Below are positions 24,233 to 36,146 of a stretch of DNA of 64,000 nucleotides, one piece after another. The stretch is from Leptasterias polaris (taxonomy: Eukaryota; Echinodermata; Asteroidea; Forcipulatida; Asteriidae), in the NCBI GenBank assembly GCA_037783415.1, contig JAZGTN010000063.1, forward strand, positions 124,001 through 188,000, in the 5' to 3' direction. How positions within the stretch are numbered: the first letter of the stretch is position 1; each line of letters begins with the position of its first letter. A program made the position numbers and the translations under genes. Under the pieces are notes generated by a model. The model saw only the letters and a list, made by a program, of their open reading frames with translations, was not told the DNA's origin and searched no databases.

Positions 24233-24249
24233 TTGAAATAAAAAAGTTG

Positions 24250-24475
24250 CATCCCCTGAGGGTGACCCCCTTGCTGCCGCTTCACAGGTTGTATCGTAAA
24301 CTTGAGTTTGATCCCTGGCTACAGGGCAGCTAACAGATGTATGGTTTCTGACTGGCACCGCTGATATAGGGCTGGGTAGCACAGTTGGTAGAGCATCAGC
24401 CATTAAACTGGAGATCGTTGGTTCAAATCCTGCTTTAGTAAAATTTGTTTTGTTCAACCCCAGATGTATTTTCAA
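24250..24475 (+). mobile_element. tRNA-derived SINE, copy 2 (decayed)
   Basis: Shares with copy 1, in order, TTTGATCCCTGGCTAC, TTCTGACTGGCACC, a tRNA-like module (A-box-like GTAGCACAGTTGGTAGAGC, B-box GGTTCAAATCC at about 24,420) and TTGTTCAACCC. The acceptor arms no longer pair. The front end includes a second tRNA-like 3' half, supporting a dimeric SINE. Confidence 0.7.
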
Positions 24476-24790
24476 ATACCCCCTCCCCCAAAAAGAAGAA
24501 AATAAAATAAAATAATGCAATCCCCCCCAAAAACAAACAAAAAACAACAACACCAAAAACCAAACAAACCCCAAAACAAAACGCTGAGAATGTAATCCCT
24601 CTTCTACTCTGTTCCTGGTCGGTTGGAAATCTGAGTATGGTGTCCAAATTTACGATGGGAAACTCCCTCAAAACATCATGGGTAAAATGTGGAATGTATA
24701 CAATGCATTGCAAGAAATGAAAACTAAATAGCACATTCATCGATTGGAAAAACTTCATACTAACACTTGCACGTTGACAGGGTTGAAAGA

Positions 24791-26490
24791 CCTTTAAAGT
24801 GTTACAAAAGCGATTTTCATTGCAAATCCCTTAGTGTGTATTCAATAAAACTGTAGAATGATACTTCATTATGGCACAAAAGAAAACCCCAAAGAATTGG
24901 CCCTTTTGGTCATGCCAAAATTACGACTTTTACAGACCCTCGTTTTTTGCACTGCCACTCCGAATCGCGAAAAGACCCCCCATGTAGAGTCTCTGTGCAC
25001 ACAGCTTCTGCGAACAACTGCATGACGTCACAGAGTGGAAGTTGTCATATACTTCCCTGCACACTCAAGCTTGTTTTGCGAATTTTTCTGACAAATTCCA
25101 CCATTGCTAAAAGTGACTGCTCTTGGGAAGATCATAGCGTAACTGCAAAAGTAATTTATGACAGTAGCAGCAATAGTGGCAGTAATTCTGCTGACCAGTA
25201 GTTTTTAGCGATTTCAGTTGTCAGACAACGAAGTCAAAGACATGCGGTAATCCGCGGTGCAGAACCCTACCGGCTCGAGTCCTTCACGTGCTCCGTGAGG
25301 CCAATACAGGGAAGACGAAGCTGGACAGGACAACAATCGTATTAAACACCGACTGGTGAGTTGGAATCATATTAGTATAAATACATGTACAGCCTAGTCT
25401 GAATTTAGTGAAATTGACATATTGACTTTAGTCCATTGGAAAAACTAACCTAGTCTAACGTGTGTGAAACCAAAACATTTCTCATTCATGTCAATGCCTC
25501 AGTGAAGTTTGCAGATTTACCATCATTCAGACAGACTACATTTGTGTGGGGTGCCGCCTGTACATGTACATGTGTACATGAATCGATAGTGTGTTTGGCC
25601 TAGTAGAAAGAACAGATACAAGTCGAGTTGTGCATTTATTTTCATGCAAGGTTGTTTAATTTCTTTGCCTACAATATAATAAACTAAAATTGTGAAACAA
25701 AAAAGATGGAGCAACAAATATGTTTTGCTTTGATCTGTTGAAAACATTGAAGCTAAAATGAAAATATTAAAAAGATTGATAGAAAGTTTCTGGCTTCAGG
25801 TTGGTATTTCCACCCTGCATTGTGAAAAATAACCGAATCACCCTTGACCTTACCCAGGATTCCTATCACAGCATGCAGGCTTTATCGTAAGGTCAACAGT
25901 AATTTTTGATAAATAAGTTGTCAGTTATGTGGAGCCTTCAGTGTGGGAACTGCACCCTTTTTCCGGAGTGTGAGCAAAGTATCCAGACACAGTCATCGGT
26001 CAACTAACTAAACATTTGAAACGCTGAAGTTGGATCGCGTTTAAGTTTAGAAAATGTACCCATTCCTTCCTAAACAGCAGAATCAGCCTGACATTTTTTG
26101 AAGCTGAGGTTAGGATTCTTATCACTGTTCCTTATGCAGCCTCCAATTGCACTGGATTTCGGTAATTTGTAAATCTTATTTACGCTTCACCTGCTTGAGG
26201 TCTGCACTTCTGCAGGCCTTCATTGCATTGTTTACAAACACTAGTCAGTGATTGCACAATATCATCTACAACCTCTTCCACCTTGTGATGTCGTCATGAA
26301 TTTTCTAACCAATCAAACTTTCATGTTTTGCCAAATCCCTAATAATGACCTTTTTAAAAATGGGATATTACAGAAAAACAGTGAACCCAAATAAGTTAAC
26401 TAATTCATAAAACAGTAGCCTGATACAATGTCTGCAAAGTGTATAATTGTTTCTGCTGTCTAAAAATCGCTCTAGTAACACTTTAAATCA
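24791..26490. mobile_element. 1.7-kb element with terminal inverted repeats
   Basis: Left end from 24791 (TTTAAAGTGTTACAAAAGCG) and right end to about 26488 (the complement TTTAAAGTGTTACTAGAGCG) are inverted with two mismatches over about 24 bp. The interior has no recognisable transposase. It includes a GC-richer segment (24,940-25,340) with one TGACGTCA (25023-25030) and a possible splice donor GTGAGT near 25,355. Superfamily not assigned. Confidence 0.6.
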
Positions 26491-27521
26491 AGGCTGTTAA
26501 ATATACAAACAATTAGTTAGCAGGAAAAAAAAAACAGAGAAAAAACACATACCTAGATTTCTGAGCATTCAAATGTTGCGGTTCCATTGCAGTGGATTTA
26601 AGCTCATGTGGCGCCTACATACTCTGCCCACTGAGGGGACTGATCCCATTTAACTTATTAATTTTTTCCTTGTTTTAGAATCTGTGTATGCTTACATCTA
26701 CATTGATCTATATGTATTTGTGGCACAGAAACCAGCATTGGTGTATGCAGATCAGGCTGCACGGAACACAACAGCCTTTGAACCAAGGCTACATGTGTAG
26801 GGCATAGATGATGATACACTTAACGCAAAAATGATTGCCACAAAATGAAGGTACATGTAAGAGTTTCAAGATGGTTGACTTATTTTTGAAACAAAAGCCA
26901 TAGTTTTGAATAATTTCTAAGAAGAAAAAAAACAACCAAACTGATGTCTTGACCCGGACAATTTTAAAAATGTATATATATGTACTTTTGTCCGAAGATT
27001 TAAAATAAATAAATAAATAAATAAATGGTGGAAGATATTTTGTTACCAAATCTCTTATGATAAGCTGAACTGTCTGCCACTATATGTCAGTAAACATTTC
27101 ATGTGAAAGAGTCAATAATTAGTGGAAGTCATTTGGTGAGTCTGATTTTTTAAAAGGTTATTTACAAATCATTCAAACTGAAGGATGGAACAGTGTACCC
27201 TGATACCCACACAGTTGACCAAATTAACTTATTATTTATGAAGCACTTTCCAAGTCCTGACAGACAAAACTTACTCATTAGTGCCTCAATTGAGATGTGA
27301 ACCCACGATCTTCTTCTCTAAGAGCTCCCATACTACCTTTCATCTCTACAAAAGATTTTTCTTATAGTTTTTTTTTCTTTTTCTAAAAGATACATGTCAA
27401 ATGTATGTGGTCCTGCAATTTTGTACGTTTTTATTGTTGTTATCACAGTAATTATAATGGAAATACAATTGTGGAAGTATAAGTGTCACATATAAATTGT
27501 AAAAGAGTTTTATATTCTTAC
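26491..27521. other. Downstream PRDM intron or flank, no gene seen
   Basis: AT-rich DNA between the inverted-repeat element and the PRDM exon at 27.5 kb. It holds an (AAAT)n tract (27,002-27,025). No zinc-finger exon was recognised on the minus strand. Confidence 0.4.
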
Positions 27522-27612
27522 CTGTGCTGTCTGTATGGAGCAATGCCACGTTCATGATCCCAGCATAGTCGGAAGCATACCACACTTTCAGCTCTGCATG
27601 TGGTGCCACAGG
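27522..27612 (-). CDS. PRDM10/15-like exon: end of PR domain
   Basis: Minus-strand exon of 91 nt: acceptor TGCTGTTATAG, donor ACAG/GTAAGA. Starts in phase 0, ends after one base of the next codon. Encodes PVAPHAELKVWYASDYAGIM and a short tail. ELKVWYA-x-x-YA is the conserved end of the PR domain and is closer to PRDM10/PRDM15 (ELKVWYA, ELRVWYA) than to the ELLVWYG of other PRDMs. The next exon should start with two bases completing a Gly (GNN) codon; none was recognised to the left in the window. Confidence 0.88.
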
Positions 27613-29098
27613 CTATAACAGCAAACAGATACACTTTAGGAAAAACATCTTTCCACTCACAAATGTTTGCAGACATTTGTTAATGCCTTAGATGTTCAAC
27701 ACTAATGAGGAATAATTTAACCACCACTCATTTATAGCCTAACCAATGAAAAACAAGAGCAGTTATACATGTAGTATAAGAAAATTTATTTTGATTAACC
27801 AGTTAACACTAGAAGAGGTGTATCAAGCACAACTTTCATGGACACACAAACGAAAGCCTGATAATGATAAACCCATTTTAAAGTAGGACATTGGATGCCA
27901 CTGACAGACATACATGTACATGTAGAACTATACAACATGTTTGAACTGGGTCATTCCGTGCCAAATCACCTAAAATTCTGAAAAGTTTGGCAGGCTCTGT
28001 CTCAGATTTGATTTTTTTTCTTCAACATTACCCTACGGGTGCTAATGAACACACACACAATTTTAGAATCCTACTCCTTAACATTTCTGAGATATGACCC
28101 CCTAAAAATGTAAGCCCTGCCCCTTCAAATTTACTTTTTGTGTTTTAGGCATTTTTAGACTCTATATATATTCAAATCGGAGATAAGATGTACATGTAGC
28201 TTCAAAATAATGTACAGGGTATCAACTAGAATCTACTGTCAAAAGCAGCACAGAACATTTGTAAATCAAGGTACAAGTGTAACCGGGCAAATTATACCCG
28301 ATTAATTCCTTGCCATAATTGTGTTGTGTACAGTTATTAACTTTCATAATTACTAACATTTTCTTTTTTATGTACTCTTATTCTAAATTTAGCCATGTAA
28401 CCCCAAATCCAAGCATTCATCATAAAACACAAAAAAACAATTCTTAAATTCTGTGGAGTTCCAGCCGACTGGACGATTTATGTAGTTTAGCATCGCCATC
28501 CAGGGTGGGGGGAATGTGGGTCATTGGGCTGGATGGGGGTTTTCTGTTACGTTCGTTAAAAGTGCGTCCTATTAAAGTTATAACCACTGCATCCTGAGAG
28601 TTAACTTTGTGTCATTTTCGTGTGTAAAATGTCGGTTACACATGTATACACTGTACTGTAGGTCGTTAAAAATGGACATTTAAGCCTGTGAAATGACTTT
28701 TCAATATTTCTCTTCAACCCCTTCTCTTAGCAATAATTGTATACTGGGTGGGGTCTTTTACAAGCATTACATCCCATCTGAAGGACGAAGGGATAATGGT
28801 TAAGAGTCCTGCTTAAGGACACAAGAGTCATGTCCGTGTCTTGAACACACACTCTGCTGACTGGAAGCACCAGAGTATTGGTGCTTGTAACCGCTCTGCC
28901 TTTTTCTGCAAGTCCTTTGTTTTTCAAATTTCGAAGAATCTACACAATATTAAAGCGGGAAAGTGAGGAAAAAAAAGGCTTTTTAAATTTATAAAATTTT
29001 ATTGGGGTGGTTGATGTATCAAACCATTCATTTTTCTATTTTTCGATCTCATTTGGTGGGCAAGTCAAAGAGGGGGGGGGGGCTGGTTTTGCCACTAT
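27613..29098. other. PRDM intron segment, no gene seen
   Basis: AT-rich intronic DNA with scattered TACATGTA. No protein-coding or RNA feature could be supported. Confidence 0.4.
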
Positions 29099-29104
29099 AG
29101 GGTT

Positions 29105-29715
29105 TTCACACTACATAAAATCTCTGTGTTGGACATGGATATGATCAGTGTAATTTGGACTGACCATTTCACACTACAACTTTTCAACAGATTGTTGATC
29201 CCTGTAGAGGACTCGATCTGTGTTGAAACTAACCCTGCTCTGGAGGTGGGTTGAGAACTATCGATCCATGTCGAAAATTGCAACACGTGTCAAAAAACGT
29301 AGTGTGAACACCTCCGGGTTCATTAGTGGTGCCATTCGCACACTGTGGGTTTTTTAAAGCACGCCATAAGAAAAAAAAGTCATTGCGTTAAAAAAAAAAT
29401 TGCGTCATCAATCCTGCTCCATCCTCAAAATTGAATCACTTGTATTCTTTTCGAGTAAATTTCTTCCATATTTGTTTAAATACATAAATGGCGCACATTA
29501 AAACCTCTGGAAGAGCTGCCATGTTGGCAATTAAAACGACGCAGCATGAACATGACCTATCACAATGCCTCATGACGCGTTACACGGCGTCTCAACGCAT
29601 CCCGCTTTGATCTGTGGAGGACCTGGCAGTGTGAAACGATCGCATAATAAACGGATCAAAAGATACTGGTGTACACCTACATGTATTAGCTGATTTCAGG
29701 CAGAGCTAGTGTGAA
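29105..29715. repeat. TTCACACTAC motifs in opposed orientation
   Basis: Two plus copies (29105-29114, 29168-29177) and three inverted copies of the core (GTAGTGTGAA 29299-29308; AGTGTGAA 29628-29635 and 29708-29715). Possibly the decayed ends of a non-autonomous DNA transposon, but no clean terminus or target duplication is visible. Confidence 0.35.
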
Positions 29716-30814
29716 AGCGGAGCAATTTTTATTTGTATTGAAACTTTACCGAGTCAACACGGACCTGATCCATGTAAATTTGGACACGGATTTCCAGCGC
29801 AAACACCAAAAGTAATGTAACTCATGGCTCTTTTCAACTTTTCTTTTTGTACATTTAGCACTCATTATTAACGCCATTTCTCAATGTTTCCCACACATCT
29901 CCATGGACTACCCCTTATTCTGTAAGTTCAAACACCACAGATCAACCTGACCATCACCCTCATTCTACAATACAATTTCCACCATGTTTTTCTTCACCAT
30001 GTTCGTATTTCCTTGTAATGTTACATATTGCCCTGCATTATTTTACGGATGACAGATTTATGAGGAATATATGACGTCCAAAACCCACCGCAGAAAAATG
30101 AATGTTGCTATGGAATGTGAATCAGGTGAAATTTGTGGCTTCTGGCAGAAGATTTGAGTTATGAGGCTTTGAACAATTTTTGCCCCAGAAATGGACCCTC
30201 ATATCCAGGACGTCTCTGCAGTATAATACAAAAGTGAAAGGCCGCCAGGGCTACTTCTGTGGAGTCTTTTATCCACTTGTTACAGGGGTTTCAGAAAATG
30301 ATTCCTTGCTCAACCACAGGACTAATTTTCTGAATTTCCAGAATATCAATTTTTGTTGAGAACATTTTTGTCACACCAAACCAAGACTACACCACGTTAA
30401 GACAACAAATGAGGTGATTTTTTGTCTCTAAAAATGTGGCTTGAGTTCAGCGTGAACCCTTGGCAGTAGGCATCAGAAAGTGCTCAATTTTCATATCACA
30501 CACACAAGACAGGGTTTGAAACAGCAGCAGGTGAGTCAAAAACCTTCCATTTTAAGTCTGCTGGGAGAGGCAAAAACAAAAAGTTCCTCAATTGTCACAA
30601 GAAATAAGGGGTATTGTGGTTAAGTCTAATAACATCAAGATTATTTTCAAGTTCATAAAATTGTTTGACAAGCGCATTCTCTAACACATTGCGGGGATTG
30701 CCCAACACAGCATTTTAGCAATGGTGTCATATTTACCAATTCATCATTAATCATCAGGGAAATACATTGCATTTTGATTAGTTTTAATGGCATGGGATAA
30801 CTCTCAGCAAATCA
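29716..30814. other. PRDM intron segment, no gene seen
   Basis: No coding sequence or recognised repeat could be supported here. Confidence 0.35.
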
Positions 30815-31260
30815 ATTATGTTTTTCAAAATGATTTTGTGTGTGTGTGTTTTTTTTACCAACAAAATATTTAGACTTATAGAGCCATGTGTTTTGTACAC
30901 ACATTCAAAGCATGCAATAAATGATGTCACAGTGATGTCACAGAATGTTTTTGCCCAACAAACACATTCTACAGTATCCCAGAAGTATATAATTGAAAAA
31001 AGTTTTATATTCGGACATATACTTTTGAGATAGGGTGGTCTCAAGATTGGCCAATTGAATATTCATGTCAATACAACTAAGTCAATTACGTTAAGCTAAT
31101 TATATTTAAACATAACTTCATGGCATATAACTTGTACTGATGGGAAATTGTTAGGTATAAGATTAGCTGATAAGAAAATCTGTGTACAATGCCTATGAGA
31201 AAAGGCCCATTAAGAAAAAAAAGAAAAAACTAGAAATCAAGTGTTTGTAAAAGCGAACAC
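30815..31260 (-). repeat. Dispersed repeat related to the array, minus orientation
   Basis: Shares GCCATGTGTTTTG and the surrounding order of motifs with 42.24-42.6 kb, including a decayed double GATGTCAC patch. Its minus-strand 3' end (31230-31260) reads GTGTT, 10-nt loop, AACAC, 7-nt spacer, CTAG, T: the same architecture as the array unit ends. Confidence 0.6.
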
Positions 31261-31552
31261 AGAAAGTGTGACCTTGTAACAATTATGTCAAATGTTACAA
31301 AACCGGCACAAAGAATTTGACTTGTTGACATGTGGTTCAGGCGGTGACCTCATAACAATCAGTAATTGAAAGCTTGGGTCTCGAACATATTCCATACATC
31401 ATCACATCAGAGAACCACACCGTTCAGGTGTGTTTTCAGGTGCAGGGGTCAGAAACTCCTGCATTTGTATTGATTGCTACAAAAAGTAATGACATGCCTC
31501 GAAAGAAAACAGACGGATCAAAATGGAAACAACATATGCCTGCTCATAGAGT

Positions 31553-33005
31553 ATGAGAATTGGAATTGCGAATACTAGAGGAGTCAACATATGTGGACTT
31601 CGTATCAATATTAGTGAACTTACTAACCTCTGCACAGAAAATAAACCGACAATTGTCATCATTGTGGAGACCTTCCTAGACCATTCAGTACCAGATGGAG
31701 CTGATTGCATCTCCATCCCCGGCTATTCCATGTGTTGTTACAGGGATAGAACTGTAACATCAGGTGGGGGCATACATGTAGGTGTCTACTGCCTAGAAGG
31801 AATTGCCATTCATCATGACACTAGACAAGATCCAACAGATCTAAAACTCATTCGGTTCACTGTAGCCCTTGGATCTCAGAAGCTTCTTGTTGCTGCTGTA
31901 TACCGGCCCTCCAAATGCCAACACTGATGTCATTGACTACTTGGATCTCAACACTCTACCACTAATTAGCAAGCTTGGTGCCAACTCAGTCATGTTGGTT
32001 GATGACTTTAACGTCCATCACACAGACTGGCTATGAAGTCATATTACTGATGCAGCAGGCCGCTGCACTCACCAACTGGCTTACTCCCTCGGATTGCTGT
32101 AAATTGTTGAAGAACCTACTAGAGGGGATCAGATCCTGGATCTCAACATGATTTACCAGTCTGCTACATCCACAACATATGCCAACTTGGGTACTTCAGA
32201 CCACAACCCAGTACAAGAATGTTTACATGTCCCCGTCAACAGAGACAAACCATACAAGGATAATGTTTGAAGCTATGACAAGGCAGACTACTGGGGAATG
32301 AAAACCCACCTGACATCCACAGACTGGCCTAGTGTCACTGACATAATCCTCGATACCGTGGACTTGTTCATTCCAAGCAAGGCTGTCTCCAAGAAAGTCA
32401 GAGACAGGCCTGGTTCGATGACAAATGCAGAGAAGCTGCTAAAAAGGAAGCGGCGCCTATTCCAGAAATCTAAAAAGGATAACACTGACAACAGCAAAGC
32501 CGAGTTTGTGGAAGCCAAGACGTTCATACAATCAAGCTGAGAAGCGAGCCAAGAGGCGTTACAACATCCAACTAAGAGGAGATCTTGCAGGTAAAATCAT
32601 GAGTAGTAAGAAATGGTGAAAAATAGTCAACTCACATCCCTGTGATTGAACATCATAACGTTATCCATATAACAGCAAGAGACAAAGCGGAAACTTTTTG
32701 CAGAAAAATGTTTACTTCAGGATGCTAAAGACCTGGGCTCGATTTCACAAAGAGTTAAGATTGATCGTAACTGCAAATCCATCACAGTTGCTTAGCAAAG
32801 AGTGATGTCACAATACAAATCACTATGGTAATACTGATAACTCATCTTAAGATGAATCTTAGTGCTTTGTGAAATCGACCCCAGGCCTCTGTTGTCCGCC
32901 CAGCAACAGCTAAATTCTTAGACAAAATTACCTTCAAGCCCAAACACGTTAGGAAACTCATGCAGAACCTTAAATTAGACAAAACCATTGGTCCAGACCC
33001 GATTG
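31553..33005 (+). pseudogene. LINE fragment with APE-type endonuclease
   Basis: Decayed non-LTR retrotransposon ORF. The endonuclease starts near IGIANTRGVNICGLRIN, then VIIVETFLDHSVP (catalytic Glu block), VAAVYRPS, then in other frames DDFNVHHTDWL and LGTSDHNPVQ (the Asp/Asn and SDH blocks of APE endonucleases). A linker follows (from 32,298, KKVRDRPGSM, basic) and then a pre-RT segment at 32,886-33,000 (KLMQNLKLDKTIGPDP-like). Frameshifts and stops throughout; broken by a MITE at 32,731-32,885 and lost after about 33,005, before the RT core. CR1/Jockey/Rex-type relatives are plausible; clade not decided. Confidence 0.75.
32731..32885. mobile_element. 155-bp MITE
   Basis: Ends are inverted: CCTGGGCTCGATTTCACAAA at the left and the complement of TTTGTGAAATCGACCCCAGG at the right, followed inward by AGAGTTAAGATT / AATCTTAG. 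It interrupts the LINE pre-RT region. The same ends seem familiar from several marine invertebrate genomes; superfamily not assigned. Confidence 0.8.
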
Positions 33006-33891
33006 TACTGTATACGGGATGCATTGTGTGTGCATGGAAGACACCGATGGTAGACCGAACGTTGCTGTGTAGTGTGCACCACAAGCATGGGCTCCATGAT
33101 TGACAGCCTGCCTGCCGTGGCATAAAGTAAGCTTAAGAAAGGCGTGACTCCAAGCAAAATAGTGGGCAAAACTTTTTTATTTCATTTCAAAATCTTCAAA
33201 ACTTATAACATTTTGTTGTCATTTTAAATGTAAAACAGTGAAAGGTAGGAACTTTAAAAGTCAACTTGCAAAAAAGTTGGAGATTTTAAAAAGTCCCCAA
33301 GTCGAAATTCCGCCGACCAAAAGTAGGAAGAGTTTCATCCCTTAGCCGGAGAAACAGCTATATTAATAAAATTCATGACCCAAAAATATGACCCTTACCC
33401 GGTACTTGGATACAACAATAATTGACACCAGACAACTCTTTCAGTTTACGTAAATATTAAACTAGTTCATTTAATGCTGCTTCAACCAAGCAGCAAACTT
33501 GTGATAACTCGCCCAACAGCTCCCATTAGCCACGTGCAGTTCATGACAGGTGGCATACTTGTACATACAATGTTCGGTGTCAGCAGAAAACAACACATGG
33601 TTGTCAGAGTGGTGTTGCGTCAGCTTCATTTGCCGTGTGCAGTTCATGATGGGCAGTATAAATACCATGTGCGGTGTCTTCCACACTCGCGACCAATTTA
33701 CAACTTCCTTATGCGCCGCATATTTCGGTTAATTATTAAGTGATAGCAACATTCATTATTCACTTCATCCATTTTTTTAAAGACCTCAGCGAACTTAATT
33801 TAATACTTTTTAATGCTTTTTATGGCCTTAAATTTAGATAATCAAATTTAAGACTTTTTAATGCTTTTTAAGGATCCCGGACACCCTGGTA
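33006..33891. other. Intronic stretch with small duplications
   Basis: No gene supported. A near-repeat GTGCAGTTCATGA occurs at about 33,535 and 33,639, giving mirrored short reading frames. At 33,800-33,885 TTTTTAATGCTTTTTA is repeated before GGATCCCGGACACCCTG, which resembles the end of a hAT-type non-autonomous element; that is a guess from memory of similar ends. Confidence 0.35.
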
Positions 33892-35544
33892 ATGAAAAAG
33901 GAACTTGACAATAAGACAGTTTCTGGTACTTTTAAGATATTGGACAGCTTCAGGTCAGCCTCTGGCCTTAAGGTGAACTTTAATCAATCTGAGGCCATGA
34001 AACTCGGTCCATTGAGATTTAGCAAAGATATTCAGTCTATTGGCAGGGGTCTCCCTTGGACCAATGGGCCAGTGCGATTTCTGGGTATAGTATTCACTCA
34101 TAACGAAAATGATCTATTTCATCTGAATTTCGATAATCAGTTGAATAAGATTCAGACTTTGTTAAATTTGTGGTCCAGGAGAGACCTGACTCCAATTGGC
34201 AAAATCACTATTGTCAAGAGCTTTGCCTTGTCACATTTGACCTTTTTGTTGACAGTGTTACCCAATCGTCCTCAGGAATTTATCTCACAGGTGAACAAGC
34301 TGGTTTACAAATTTATATGGAACGGGAAACCTGACAGAGTTCGCCGGAGAGTTGTTATTAATGATTACATGCATGGTGGTTTGAAAATGCTTGATTTAGA
34401 ATCTTTTCAAAAGGGTCTGAAATGTACTTGGATCAAAAGAAGCAAAGTGGAAGGTTTTTGTAAATGGCGTTCTTAGGCATGCTGGTATTCAAGACATTAT
34501 TTGGAAGTTAAATATTTTTCCCTCTGATTTCCTGTTCCATATTTTAAAAGATAATTTCCTTAAAGATGTTGTCAGGGCTTGGCTAGAATTGCAGAAATCG
34601 AATCTTCCTTTTCACTTTTTGTCCGAAATTATCTGGCTTAATTCTAATGTTAAAATCAATAACAAATGTATTTTTTTCCGTTCTTGGAAAGTTGAAGGAA
34701 TTTTAAAAGTTAGGGATATTTGTTCAGAAAATGGTAATATTCTAACTTTCCAAGATTTTCGATTGAAATATAGCAACATTAAGTGTACCTTTATCAAGTA
34801 TTGTGGTCTGCTTAAAGTATTACCAAGGACCTGGAAACAGCTTTCTGGCTGGAACTTGAAAGAAGAGATTGAATCTAACTCATTGCTGATTTATGAGCTT
34901 TGTAATCAGAAAAAGCCTTCTAAATTTGTTTCAAAACAATAGCTCAAGAGCCTACTAAATGCCAGTATAAGTGGACTACTTTACTTGATTTTTCCCCGCA
35001 GTGGAATGAGGTACATCAAGTTCCTTTCAAAATTACCAAAGATTCTAAGCTGCAATATTTTCAATATAAATTCATTCACTTTCTCATTCCGACGAACACT
35101 TTTCTGTACAAAATTAAATGGAAGGACTCCGACATTTGTTTCTTTTGTAATGAAGAGCATGAAAAATTGTTACACCTCTTCTGGGACTGTAGAAAAGTTA
35201 AACTCTTTTGGAACGATATCATAACTTGGCTTAATTCTACATCTCTATATCCTGTGACTTTAACTTGTAGAGAAATTTGCTTTGGTTTATTACCAGAAAA
35301 AGATCTGATCTTCCTTATTACTATTTTGGCGAAAAAATTCATTTTCAATAATAAGTGTAAAGAAATGCCTCTTTTGTCGATAACTGCCTTCAAAGAGTTT
35401 GTTTTTGTCCATTTCAAATCAGAAAAGGGAATTGCTGCACAAGAAAAGGGTCACTCGATGACCTTCAAAAGAAATGGGCGAATCTTTTTTAATAAGCCCC
35501 CCCTCCACCCCCCCCCCAAGTTTATATTGTTAGGTTATGTCTAG
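33892..35544 (+). pseudogene. L1/Tx1-like LINE, RT C-terminal half
   Basis: 5'-truncated ORF with frameshifts. The first piece (33892-34476) starts in the RT palm/thumb (SGLKVNFNQSEAMKLG), then RFLGIVFTHNE, LWSRRDLTPIGKITIVKS, KLVYKFIWNGKPDRVRRR and GGLKMLDLESF, the block order of L1/Tx1-type RTs. Later pieces (34589-34942, 34985-35224, 35167-35544) end with a C-x2-C...H-x4-C patch: CFFCNEEHEKLLHLFWDC then KLFWNDII. Upstream RT catalytic motifs are absent. A C-rich tract lies near 35,500. Confidence 0.8.
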
Positions 35545-35579
35545 GTATTTTGGTTGGTATTATCTAGTTCCTCATCTTT

Positions 35580-36146
35580 TTGTTGTCCCTACCGCTTCAT
35601 GGCCGATTCTTGAGATGCACTGAAAAAGTGGCGAGCGCTAAGTCATGGAATTGGTTAAGGAGCAGAGAGCTGAAGAAGGAAACTGAGGGCTTGATTACTG
35701 CAGCGCAAGACCAGTCGCTAAGGACAAATGTAATGAAGGCAAGGATAGAGAAAGCAAATGTCTCTCCTATTTGTAGAATGTGTAATAAGGCAGAGGAGAC
35801 TGTATTTCATATTGTCAGCCGATGTAGTAAGATGGCCCAGACGGAGTACAAAGGAAGACATGATAAGTTGGCCAAGTTGATCCACTGGGATCTGTGCAAG
35901 AAGTATGGTGTCCAAGTGACTGCGAAATGGTTCAACCAATGGCGCAACATAATCTTTCATAGAATACACGCTCGCAAAGTCCCATACTGCTTGTACATCA
36001 ACACATACAGGGGTCATTGTGATGGTATAAGCACACAAACCATAGCGCAAAGGGATTGTAATTTTTCAATTACGAAAACGAGTAAAACATCACTTCTATT
36101 TTTTCATTATTATTTTTTCCATTTTCGTTTTAAAGATTTTTTCTAA
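35580..36146 (+). pseudogene. LINE C-terminal fragment, second family
   Basis: An open stretch of 188 codons beginning LPLHGRFLRCTEKVASAKSW, with ELKKETEGLITAAQDQSLRT, a C-x2-C (CRMC), H-x4-C (HIVSRC), then QTEYKGRHDKLAKLIHW and LCKKYG. This is the conserved C-terminus of a large non-LTR RT family common in marine invertebrates; I cannot name the clade. It abuts the L1/Tx1-like fragment in the same orientation. No stop before the AT-rich tail, so it is relatively well preserved. Confidence 0.7.

Noticed and set aside
26552..26630. A possible extra PRDM exon before GTATGTG on the minus strand
   Set aside because: With the phase required by the previous exon every plausible acceptor gives a stop codon, the pyrimidine tract is poor, and there is no zinc-finger sequence.
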